From an uncultured Verrucomicrobiota bacterium (GTDB taxonomy: Bacteria > Verrucomicrobiota > Verrucomicrobiia > Opitutales > Opitutaceae): a DNA stretch of 64,000 nt. Where the stretch lies: contig CAIUGM010000038.1 of assembly GCA_903898675.1 (NCBI GenBank), positions 78,950-142,949 on the forward strand, in the 5' to 3' direction. The translations under genes and the position numbers were made by a program. This document shows, in pieces, positions 46,048-53,515 of this stretch; the stretch's first letter is position 1, and each line of letters begins with the position of its first letter. The notes beneath the pieces are model-generated. The model saw only the letters and a list, made by a program, of their open reading frames with translations, searched no databases and was not told the origin of the DNA.

Positions 46048-46545
46048 ATGAGCGAAGCCTACGTGGAGTTGATCGGCGGTAAGACCGTTTACCGCCGCCC
46101 GCCGCCGGTGAATCATGAACTCCTCGTGGACCGGCTGCACCGGCTCGTCACCGAGACGCTGCCGCTCAATTCCACCCTCCGGCTGCTGCCGCCGCGCACC
46201 GAGCTCGACCTCGGCGGCTCCAGCCGGCTCCGGCCCGACCTGGCGGTGGTCCGCACGGTGACCGAGGGCACCGACCAACCCCCGGAGGCGCAGCTTTACC
46301 TGATCGCGGAGGTGCTGCTGCCCGGGGACCACCATGTGGACACGGTGGTCAAGAAGCAGCTCTGGGCCGACGCCCGGCTGCCCCGCCTGTGGATGGTGGA
46401 TCCGCGCTACCTCAATGTTGAGGTTTACGGCTGCGGCGAATACGGTTTCACGCTGCTCGACATCCTGGCCAACCATCACGCGCTGCGCGATCCCCACCTG
46501 CCGGGTCTGGCTTGCCCCATGAGCGAACTGTTCGCCACTATCTGA
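46048..46545 (+). CDS. Uma2-family putative endonuclease
   Basis: A 165-residue protein of the Uma2 (DUF820) family, which has a PD-(D/E)xK nuclease fold. The family core is visible: RPDLAVV (metal Asp), LIAEVLLPGD (Glu), DTVVKKQLWADARLPRLWMVDP. Uma2 proteins are abundant in cyanobacteria and other phyla and may be nucleases of mobile or restriction-like systems, though their role is unsettled. Here it is alone; 9 bases follow the secreted-protein gene. Confidence 0.82.
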   Translation: MSEAYVELIGGKTVYRRPPPVNHELLVDRLHRLVTETLPLNSTLRLLPPRTELDLGGSSRLRPDLAVVRTVTEGTDQPPEAQLYLIAEVLLPGDHHVDTVVKKQLWADARLPRLWMVDPRYLNVEVYGCGEYGFTLLDILANHHALRDPHLPGLACPMSELFATI

Positions 46546-46550
46546 ACCAA

Positions 46551-48659
46551 ATGAAGCCACCCCTGCTCGGTCTTACTATCGTCCTCATGTGCTCCGCCGC
46601 TGTTTCCACCCAGGCCTTTGACCTGGTCAACCCCAAGCCCCCGGTCGCGGCGAAGAAACCCAAGGATGTCACCGTCCACGAGGACCGGCGCATCGACGAT
46701 TACTTCTGGCTCCGCGATAAGGGCAGCCCCGAGGTCGTCAGCTACCTTGAGCAAGAAAACGCCTACACCGAGGCCGTGCTCGCGCCGGCGAAGGAACTGC
46801 GCGCCACGCTCTACGGGGAGATGGTCGGCCGGATCAAGGAGGACGACTCCAGCGCCGCCGTGCCCTTTCTGGGCTACGACTACTACACGCGGACCGAGAA
46901 GAACAAACAGTACCCGATCTACTGCCGCAAGGCGGCCGCGGCCGGGGCCAAGGAGGAAATCCTCCTCGACCTGAATGCCATGATCGGCACGAACACCTAC
47001 ATCGCCGTCGGCCAGTACCGCGTCAGCGACGACGGCGCCCGTCTCGCCTATGCCATCGATTGGACCGGCTACCGCCAGTACGAGGTCTTCGTCATGGATC
47101 TCGCGACCAAGGCCCTCGTGCCGCAGCAGATCGGCAAGGTCTCCAGTCTCGAGTGGGGCGCCGGCCACGACGTTCTCTACTATGGCACCGAGAACGACAG
47201 CAAGCGCTCGGATAAATTCCACCGGTGGACCCTCAGCAGCGGGAAGCACGAGCTGCTCTACGAGGACAAGGACGAACTCTTCAACCTGGAGGCGGAAAAG
47301 TCCAAGGACGGAAAATTCGTTTTCTGCCTGACGGAAAGCAAACTGGGCACTGAGGTCTTGGCCCTCGAGGCCGGGAGCACTAGCCCCACGCTGCGCAGCC
47401 TGCTTGGTCGGACGGAGAACGTGAAATACTACGCCGAGCACCGTGACGGTCGCTTTTACTACCTTACCAACCGCGACGGGGCGAAAAACTACAAGGTCGT
47501 CTCCGCCCCCGAGTCCGCCCCGGATAAACTCACCGAGCTCATCCCACACCACCCCGCCATCAAGCTCGAGAGCTTCACCATGCTGGCCGGTCACCTGGTG
47601 ATCGAGGAGCGGGAAAACGGCCTGCCGCACCTGAACGTGTACGATTTCGCCACCGGCCAGGCCAAACGACTCGCCATGCCCGAGGCCGCCTACGAGGTGA
47701 GCGCGGACCGCAACTGGGAGTTCAACACCGCCGTGTTCCGCTACAACTACCAGTCGCTGGTCCGTCCCTTGACCGTCTACGCCGACAATCTGGCGACGGG
47801 GGTGGTCACGCTCGTCAAACAGACCGAGGTGCTCGGCGGGTTTGACCCGAAGAATTACAAGTCCGAGCGGCTCTGGGCCACGGTCCGCGACGGCACGAAG
47901 GTGCCGCTGTCCATCGTCTATCGCGCCGACCTGGACCGCACCAAGCCGCAGCCGTTGTGGCTGTACGGCTACGGCTCGTACGGGCTCAGCATGCCGGTGA
48001 CCTTCTCCTCCACCCGCGTCAGCCTGCTGAACCGCGGCCTGATCTACGTCATCGCCCACATCCGCGGCGGCGGCGAGCTCGGCGAGGAATGGCGCGAGGC
48101 CGGGCGCATGGAGAAGAAAATGAATACGTTCAACGACTTCGTGGACTGCGGCCAGTGGCTCGTCGACCAGCACTGGACCACGCCCGCGCAGCTCGTCACG
48201 TCCGGCGGCAGCGCCGGCGGCCTGCTGATGGGCGCCGTGATCAACCAGCGGCCCGACCTGTTCCACGCCGCCATCGTGCAGGTGCCGTTTGTCGACGTGC
48301 TCAACACGATGCTCGACGCCACCCTGCCGCTCACCACCGAGGAATACATCGAGTGGGGCAACCCGAACATCAAGGAACAGTACGGGTGGATGCGCGCCTA
48401 CAGTCCCTACGACAACCTCAAGGCCACCGCCTACCCGAACCTGCTGGTCGCGGTCTCCTACAACGACAGCCAGGTCCCGTACTGGGAGGGCACCAAGTAC
48501 CTCGCCAAGATCCGCGCGCTCAACACCGGGCACAACGCCCTGCTGCTGCACGCCACGATGGGCGCGGGCCACGGCGGCGCCGCCGGCCGCTACGACGCCC
48601 TCAACGACATCGCGCGCAACTACGCGTTCCTGCTGGATTCCCTGGGCCTGAATAAATGA
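46551..48659 (+). CDS. Prolyl oligopeptidase / oligopeptidase B family (S9A) peptidase
   Basis: A 702-residue serine peptidase with a signal peptide (MKPPLLGLTIVLMCSAAVST). A seven-bladed propeller (residues 40-430, starting DVTVHEDRRIDDYFWLRDK) caps an alpha/beta hydrolase domain with nucleophile Ser554 in SGGSAGGLLMG and His674 in GAGHGGAAGRYD. LYGYGSYGLSM and HIRGGGELGEEW are oligopeptidase B signatures. It would cut short peptides in the periplasm after basic residues or proline. The next gene, another peptidase, overlaps by 4 bases. Confidence 0.92.
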   Translation: MKPPLLGLTIVLMCSAAVSTQAFDLVNPKPPVAAKKPKDVTVHEDRRIDDYFWLRDKGSPEVVSYLEQENAYTEAVLAPAKELRATLYGEMVGRIKEDDSSAAVPFLGYDYYTRTEKNKQYPIYCRKAAAAGAKEEILLDLNAMIGTNTYIAVGQYRVSDDGARLAYAIDWTGYRQYEVFVMDLATKALVPQQIGKVSSLEWGAGHDVLYYGTENDSKRSDKFHRWTLSSGKHELLYEDKDELFNLEAEKSKDGKFVFCLTESKLGTEVLALEAGSTSPTLRSLLGRTENVKYYAEHRDGRFYYLTNRDGAKNYKVVSAPESAPDKLTELIPHHPAIKLESFTMLAGHLVIEERENGLPHLNVYDFATGQAKRLAMPEAAYEVSADRNWEFNTAVFRYNYQSLVRPLTVYADNLATGVVTLVKQTEVLGGFDPKNYKSERLWATVRDGTKVPLSIVYRADLDRTKPQPLWLYGYGSYGLSMPVTFSSTRVSLLNRGLIYVIAHIRGGGELGEEWREAGRMEKKMNTFNDFVDCGQWLVDQHWTTPAQLVTSGGSAGGLLMGAVINQRPDLFHAAIVQVPFVDVLNTMLDATLPLTTEEYIEWGNPNIKEQYGWMRAYSPYDNLKATAYPNLLVAVSYNDSQVPYWEGTKYLAKIRALNTGHNALLLHATMGAGHGGAAGRYDALNDIARNYAFLLDSLGLNK

Positions 48660-49741
48660 AACGCCCGCTCCGCCCCGTCCTCGCTTCTATGCTCGCGCTC
48701 CTGCCGGCTGCTCTTGCCTGCGGCGCGCAAACTTCCGACGCTGTTCCCATGCAAAAATACGGTCTCGTTATCCACGGCGGCGCGGGCGTCATCCTGCGCA
48801 ATGAAATGTCGCCCGAACTCGAGGCGCAGTACCGCGCCCGCCTCGCCGAGGCGCTCGCCGCCGGCTACACGGTCCTCGACCGCGGCGGCACCGCCCTCGA
48901 GGCCGTCACGGCCACGATCAACGTCATGGAGGATTCACCGCTGTTCAACGCCGGCAAGGGCGCCGTGCTCAACGCCGACGGCATCTGTGAACTCGATGCG
49001 TCGATCATGAACGGCCGGACCCTCGAGGCCGGCGCCGTCGCGGGCGTGCACCACATCAAGAACCCGATCAACCTCGCCCGCGACGTGATGCAGAAATCCG
49101 CCCACGTCATGCTCGCCGGCAAGGGCGCCGAGGTCTTCGCCCAGAGCCTCGGGTACGAGATGATGCCCGAGTCGTACTTCAAGACCGAGTTCCGCGCGAA
49201 GCAGCTGGAGAAGGCCAAGGAACTCGAGCAGACCCACGGCGCGAAGAGCGCCTCCCTCATGCAGGAGCGCGTGACCTTCACCACCGTCGACGACAACTAC
49301 CTCATCCAGCAGTTCAAATGGGGCACCGTCGGCTGCGCCGCGCTCGACCAGCACGGCAACCTCGCCGCCGGCACGTCGACCGGCGGCATGACGAACAAGA
49401 AGTTCGGCCGCGTCGGCGACTCGCCGATCATCGGGGCCGGGACCTACGCCAACAACGCCACCTGCGCCGTCAGCGCCACCGGCTGGGGCGAGTTTTTCAT
49501 CCGTGCGAGCGTGGCCCACGACATTTCCGCCCAGATGGAATACCAGGGCAAGAGCGTCCGCGACGCCGCGGCCGCCACCATCGCCAAGGTCGGCAAGCTC
49601 GGCGGCGACGGCGGGGTAATCGCCATCGACGCCCAGGGCCACATCGCCATGGAGTTCAATTCCCCCGGCATGTACCGCGCCTACCATCTCGCCGGCCAGC
49701 CGGCCGTCGTCGCCATCTACGGCGACGAGGCGAAACAGTGA
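48656..49741 (+). CDS. Isoaspartyl peptidase / L-asparaginase (Ntn hydrolase)
   Basis: A 361-residue exported asparaginase-2 family protein with a signal peptide (LASMLALLPAALACGA). Auto-cleavage would occur before Thr224 in KWGTVGCAALD, which becomes the N-terminal nucleophile; HGGAG near residue 40 and GTSTGGMTNKKFGRVGDSP are family signatures. It removes beta-aspartyl linkages or hydrolyses asparagine. Translationally coupled (ATGA) to the oligopeptidase, so the two probably degrade peptides together in the periplasm. Confidence 0.92.
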   Translation: MKRPLRPVLASMLALLPAALACGAQTSDAVPMQKYGLVIHGGAGVILRNEMSPELEAQYRARLAEALAAGYTVLDRGGTALEAVTATINVMEDSPLFNAGKGAVLNADGICELDASIMNGRTLEAGAVAGVHHIKNPINLARDVMQKSAHVMLAGKGAEVFAQSLGYEMMPESYFKTEFRAKQLEKAKELEQTHGAKSASLMQERVTFTTVDDNYLIQQFKWGTVGCAALDQHGNLAAGTSTGGMTNKKFGRVGDSPIIGAGTYANNATCAVSATGWGEFFIRASVAHDISAQMEYQGKSVRDAAAATIAKVGKLGGDGGVIAIDAQGHIAMEFNSPGMYRAYHLAGQPAVVAIYGDEAKQ

Positions 49742-49756
49742 GCGAGACGCTTTTAG

Positions 49757-49836
49757 GGTAGCAGCCGTTGTAAGACGGCTGGCCAGCGGTGCCGGTCAGC
49801 CATAGTTTTGCAAAAGCTGATTACCCCGCTGCTACC
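49757..49836. repeat. GTAG-footed REP/BIME-like hairpin 1
   Basis: GGTAGCAGC at 49757-49765 is the exact inverse of GCTGCTACC at 49828-49836. Directly after the left GTAG is the hairpin AGCCGT-TGTAAG-ACGGCT (49763-49780). A GTAG tetramer at the foot of a hairpin is the hallmark of REP elements mobilised by RAYT (TnpA-REP) proteins. It fills the gap between the isoaspartyl peptidase and alpha-galactosidase genes. Confidence 0.75.
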
Positions 49837-49859
49837 TCCGACCCCGAAAACCCCCGAAG

Positions 49860-51200
49860 ATGAAATCCGCCGCGCTTGGACTAATTGTTGGCTTTCTCCT
49901 CCTGCTCAGCTCCGCCCTCGCCACCGAGCCCGCCTTCCTCGGCTGGGCCCCGAAGCCGCCGATGGGCTGGAACAGCTGGGACTGTTTCGCCACCACTGTC
50001 ACCGAGGCGCAGACCAAACAACAGGCGGACTTCATGGCCGCGAAACTCGCCGCCTTTGGTTGGACGTACATCACCGTCGACATCCAGTGGTACGAACCTG
50101 CGGCCACCGGCTATGACTACCGCAAGGGCGCGCCGCTCGTCCTCGACCAATGGGGCCGGCTGCTGCCCGCCGTGAACCGTTTTCCGTCCGCCGCCCACGG
50201 CGCCGGGTTCAAGGCCATCGCGGACTACGTCCACGCCAAGGGCCTCAAGTTCGGCCTGCACCTCATGCGCGGCATCCCGCGCCAGGCCGTCGAGCAGAAC
50301 ACGCCGATCCTCGGCACGCCGTACCACGCCGCCGACATCGCCGACCGGCAGCGCGTGTGCCCTTGGAACACCGACATGTACGGCGTAGACATGACCAAGC
50401 CCGGCGCGCAGGCCTACTATGACTCCGTCTTCGCGCTGCTGGCGTCGTGGGGCACAGACTTCGTCAAGGTTGACGATCTTAGCCGGCCCTATGATGCCAA
50501 TCTTGCCGAGGTTGAGGCGGTGCGCGTGGCCATCGACCACACCGGCCGGCCGATGGTGCTGAGCCTTTCGCCCGGCGAGACGCCCCTGGCCTTCGGCGCC
50601 CACGTCGCCGTCCACGCCAACCAGTGGCGGATCAGCGATGATTTCTGGGATGACTGGAAGAAACTGCTCGAGCAGTTCGCCCGCCTCCGCAACTGGGTGC
50701 CGTTCGCCGGCCCCGGCCACTACCCCGACGCCGATATGCTGCCGCTCGGCAAGGTCCGCTTCGGTCAGAACACCAACTTCACCCACGCCGAACAGATCAC
50801 GCTCATGACCCTCTGGAGTGTCGCACGCTCCCCGCTCATCCACGGCGGCGATCTCACGCAGACCGACGACTTTACGCTCTCCTTGCTGACCAATCCGGAG
50901 ATCATCGCCGTCGACCAGGACAGCACCGGGAACCACGAGCTGTTCCATCGCGACAATAGTGTCGCCTGGGTTGCGAGTGTCCCCGGTTCAACCGACCGTT
51001 ATCTCGCCCTGTTCAACACCGGCGACAGTGCGGCCCCGTGCGACCCGATCGCATTGAAGGAACTCGGCTTCGATGGTCCCGTGCAGGTGCGCGATCTTTG
51101 GACCCACACCAACCTCGGCCAAGCCACGGGGGATTTCCCCAAGACCCTCCTCCCCGCCCACGGTGCGGGTCTGTATCGTCTGACACCGGCAAAACAATAG
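49860..51200 (+). CDS. Secreted alpha-galactosidase, GH27
   Basis: A 446-residue glycoside hydrolase with a signal peptide (ALGLIVGFLLLLSSALA). The catalytic barrel starts PPMGWNSWDCF; the nucleophile is Asp205 in DFVKVDDLS, and the acid/base lies in RISDDFW (Asp260), both as in GH27. A C-terminal beta domain (PVQVRDLWTHTNLG) completes the family layout. It would cleave alpha-galactosides or related sugars from plant or algal material. The sugar-type MFS permease at 52-53 kb and galE at 14 kb fit a galactose-using life style. Confidence 0.92.
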   Translation: MKSAALGLIVGFLLLLSSALATEPAFLGWAPKPPMGWNSWDCFATTVTEAQTKQQADFMAAKLAAFGWTYITVDIQWYEPAATGYDYRKGAPLVLDQWGRLLPAVNRFPSAAHGAGFKAIADYVHAKGLKFGLHLMRGIPRQAVEQNTPILGTPYHAADIADRQRVCPWNTDMYGVDMTKPGAQAYYDSVFALLASWGTDFVKVDDLSRPYDANLAEVEAVRVAIDHTGRPMVLSLSPGETPLAFGAHVAVHANQWRISDDFWDDWKKLLEQFARLRNWVPFAGPGHYPDADMLPLGKVRFGQNTNFTHAEQITLMTLWSVARSPLIHGGDLTQTDDFTLSLLTNPEIIAVDQDSTGNHELFHRDNSVAWVASVPGSTDRYLALFNTGDSAAPCDPIALKELGFDGPVQVRDLWTHTNLGQATGDFPKTLLPAHGAGLYRLTPAKQ

Positions 51201-51262
51201 GTGGAGCCCGGCCTCCGGACGGGCTTGTCCGCGCCTGCGTTAAGAGTCTGTCAGGTCAGCCG

Positions 51263-51326
51263 GTAGGGCCGGCGCTTGCGCCGCGCCTAGCGCGCACCCG
51301 ATGCATGCCGCAAGCGGCAGCCCTAC
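51263..51326. repeat. GTAG-footed REP/BIME 2
   Basis: Left unit 51263-51283 (GTAGGGCC, then GGCGCTTGCGCC) and right unit 51306-51326 are inverted copies agreeing at 17 of 21 positions, the right ending GCCCTAC. Each is GTAG plus a hairpin. It lies in the 223-base gap between the alpha-galactosidase and the GreA-like gene; the rest of that gap shows nothing I can identify. Confidence 0.8.
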
Positions 51327-51423
51327 ACATACGAAGGGTGAGTAATCACGAATCTTCCGGTCTGCTCAAATCCCCACAATCAGACTCGTCTTTCCTCATC
51401 CGCCGGTTTGTCTGGGCCGCTTC

Positions 51424-51903
51424 GTGGACAAGCGCGCCCTCATCGCCCAGATCATCGCCCGGCTGCAGACGGAACTGGACCTGCTCACGGCCGCCGCGCT
51501 GGCCACGCACGCCGAGGCCACGGACGAGGAGAACAAGGCCGAGGACAAATACGACACCCGCGGGCTCGAGGCCTCCTACCTCGCGCACGGCCAATCCAAG
51601 GCCGCCGAGGAGGCCGCCCAGGCCGTGGCGCAATTTTCCGCCCTGCCGGTGCGCGACTTCACCGCGACCGAGCCGATCAGCCTCGGCGCGCTCGTCACGC
51701 TCGAGAGCCAGGGCCGGGCGGCCTACTACCTCATCGGCCCCCGCGCGGGCGGCACGGAAATCGAGCGGGAAAGTCAATCCGTGCTGGTCATCACGCCGCA
51801 GTCCCCGCTCGGCCGCCAGGTCATGGGCCGCCAGCAAGGCGACACCCTCCAGCTCGATCTCGGCGGCAAGCGCAGCGCCGGCCTGATTGCGAAGGTAAGT
51901 TAG
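51424..51903 (+). CDS. GreA/GreB-like transcript-cleavage-factor family protein
   Basis: A 159-residue protein with an N-terminal helical region (residues 1-72, Ala/Glu-rich, likely coiled coil) and a C-terminal FKBP-like Gre domain: VTLESQGRAAYYLIGP and SPLGRQVMGRQQGDTLQL. Canonical GreA is of similar length and carries acidic tip residues; here DEENKAEDKYDTRG could be that tip. It starts with GTG (51424). It may bind RNA polymerase's secondary channel; a full GreA elsewhere in the genome is likely. Flanked on both sides by REP hairpins. Confidence 0.78.
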   Translation: MDKRALIAQIIARLQTELDLLTAAALATHAEATDEENKAEDKYDTRGLEASYLAHGQSKAAEEAAQAVAQFSALPVRDFTATEPISLGALVTLESQGRAAYYLIGPRAGGTEIERESQSVLVITPQSPLGRQVMGRQQGDTLQLDLGGKRSAGLIAKVS

Positions 51904-51919
51904 CGGTTTACCTCAAACT

Positions 51920-51981
51920 GTAGCCGGGGTCGCTGACCCCGGTCCGGGCGCCCGGGCTCCGGGGTCGACGACCCCGGCTAC
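51920..51981. repeat. GTAG-footed BIME 3, two inverted REPs
   Basis: Two 23-base REPs face each other: 51920-51942 and 51959-51981, each GTAG + CCGGGGTC-3-GACCCCGG in its own orientation, matching at 21 of 23 positions. Each arm makes its own 8-bp hairpin. This is the best-preserved BIME in the window. It follows the GreA-like gene by 16 bases. Confidence 0.9.
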
Positions 51982-52000
51982 ATGAAACCAATCCAGCTGC

Positions 52001-52028
52001 AAAAAAAGGCGGGATCAGCGATCCCGCC
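52001..52028 (-). terminator. Rho-independent terminator of the MFS permease gene
   Basis: On the minus strand: GGCGGGATC-GCT-GATCCCGCC, a perfect 9-bp stem, then seven T residues (plus-strand A run 52001-52007). It begins 26 bases past the stop of the permease gene. Confidence 0.92.
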
Positions 52029-52054
52029 CTGCAATGGCGCCAGCCGGCCTAAAC

Positions 52055-53296
52055 TCAGTGTTTCGCCGCGTTGGTGTGCTTCGGCAGCGTGAAGTAGAGG
52101 ATCAGGAAAACGACCGCCAGCGCGGCCGGCAGTACGGCCACCTTGCCGAGGGCCTCGAGGCCGGCGTTGGCCTGGATCAGCGTCCACTGGGCCGCGTCCT
52201 TCAGCGGCATCGAGGCGACCGTCTCACCCGCGGGCAGGCGGGCGGCAATGCCGTCGTCAAACACCTTGCCGACCAGCGGCACGATGAAACTCCCGCTCAG
52301 CATGCCCGCGCCGCCCATGATCGCGAGGCCGAGGGCGCCGGTCTTGGGGAAGCGCTCGCTGACGGTGCCGAGCATCGTGGGCCAGAAGAAGCAGACGCCG
52401 AAGGCAAAGACCGTGGCGGCCGCAAAGAGCATCGTGCCGGTGGTGTGGCTCATGGCGTACAGGCCGAGCGTGCTGAGGATGGCGCTGAGCAACAGCATGC
52501 CGGGAGGCGAAAGGCGGTGCACAAACACACCGGCAAACTGCCGGCCGAACCACTGCAGGCCGGTGATCCACACCAGCACCAGCACGCCCGAGACGCCGGC
52601 GTTGCTCAGGATGGTCGGGATCCAGTTCTCCGGGCCGAACTCCGTAGCGGCGGTCAACAGCATGCAGAACACCATGACGAGGAAGAGCGGACGCACGCAC
52701 GCGGCAAACATGGCGCCGGTGGAAACACCCTGCTCGACCCGCTCCGTGCGGGGAAACGACTGGCCGAGGAACATCACGCCGTAGGCCCCGAGCGGCAGCA
52801 GCATCGTGGCGAACTGGACCTTCCAGCCGAAGCCGATCTTGGCGAAGATAAACGCCACGAGCCCGCCGATGACCAGGCCGCCCGGGAACCACGAGTGAAA
52901 CCCGTTGAGCTTGGTCGTCTTGTCATTGGGAAAAAGGGAGGTGATGAGCGGGTTGCAGGCCGCCTCGACGGAACCGTTGGCAATGCCGAAGATCAGCGTG
53001 CCGATGAACAGGCTCCAGTAGTTCCAGGCGAAGATCGTCAGCAAGATGCCCACGAGGTGGCCCACAAACGCCACGCCGATAATGAAGCGCATGCCGAGGG
53101 CGTCGCACAGCGGTCCGCCGAACATCATCGCCAGGGTGAAGCCCCAGAAGGCGGCGCTGTTCACCCAGCCGACCTGCTCGTTGGTCAGGGCAAACTGGGC
53201 GGCCCAGGCGCTGACGGCGGCGCCGCGCAGGGCAAAACTCATGGCGGTGACAATCAGGGCAACGCAACTGGCGACAAACAGGCGTGATGGCTTCAT
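52055..53296 (-). CDS. MFS permease, sugar-transporter type
   Basis: A 413-residue major-facilitator protein with about 12 membrane helices. The sequence begins with FVASCVALIVTAMSFALRG; the loop GGPLCDALGMRFIIG corresponds to the conserved inter-helix 2-3 motif, and WFPGGLVIGG and GFGPENWIP-like segments resemble the FucP/GlcP class of hexose:H+ symporters, an assignment by eye. Position beside the alpha-galactosidase suggests galactose or a related sugar. It has its own strong terminator. Confidence 0.85.
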   Translation of the reverse strand: MKPSRLFVASCVALIVTAMSFALRGAAVSAWAAQFALTNEQVGWVNSAAFWGFTLAMMFGGPLCDALGMRFIIGVAFVGHLVGILLTIFAWNYWSLFIGTLIFGIANGSVEAACNPLITSLFPNDKTTKLNGFHSWFPGGLVIGGLVAFIFAKIGFGWKVQFATMLLPLGAYGVMFLGQSFPRTERVEQGVSTGAMFAACVRPLFLVMVFCMLLTAATEFGPENWIPTILSNAGVSGVLVLVWITGLQWFGRQFAGVFVHRLSPPGMLLLSAILSTLGLYAMSHTTGTMLFAAATVFAFGVCFFWPTMLGTVSERFPKTGALGLAIMGGAGMLSGSFIVPLVGKVFDDGIAARLPAGETVASMPLKDAAQWTLIQANAGLEALGKVAVLPAALAVVFLILYFTLPKHTNAAKH

Positions 53297-53423
53297 GGGA
53301 TAGCGAGGGGGTTAACGAAACTGACCGGGGTAGTCCGCGAGATTTAGGTTTTTTCCGCAGCTGGCGAGCCTAAATCTTTCCCCGGCAAATTCTGCGCAGG
53401 CTTTGTCGCGAGCTCTTCAGTTG

Positions 53424-53452
53424 GTAGCGGCGCAATCTTGTTGCGCCCCTAC
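53424..53452. repeat. GTAG-footed REP hairpin 4
   Basis: GTAGCGGCGCAA (53424-53435), loop TCTTG, TTGCGCCCCTAC (53441-53452): an 11 of 12 bp inverted repeat bounded by GTAG and CTAC. It lies in the divergent gap between the permease and helicase genes, about 64 bases before the helicase start. Confidence 0.8.
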
Positions 53453-53515
53453 GCCAGCCAGAGCCCCCCTCCATCCTAGCTTGTCTCCCCGCCTCTGCCC
53501 CGTCGTTCTAACCCG

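Noticed and set aside
46476..48572. Minus-strand open frame of 698 codons
   Set aside because: It is antisense to the S9 oligopeptidase, which has complete catalytic motifs; the minus frame has none.
51424..51903. Calling this gene greA outright
   Set aside because: The C-terminal domain fits, but the N-terminal coiled coil lacks convincing conserved tip residues, so only family membership is claimed.
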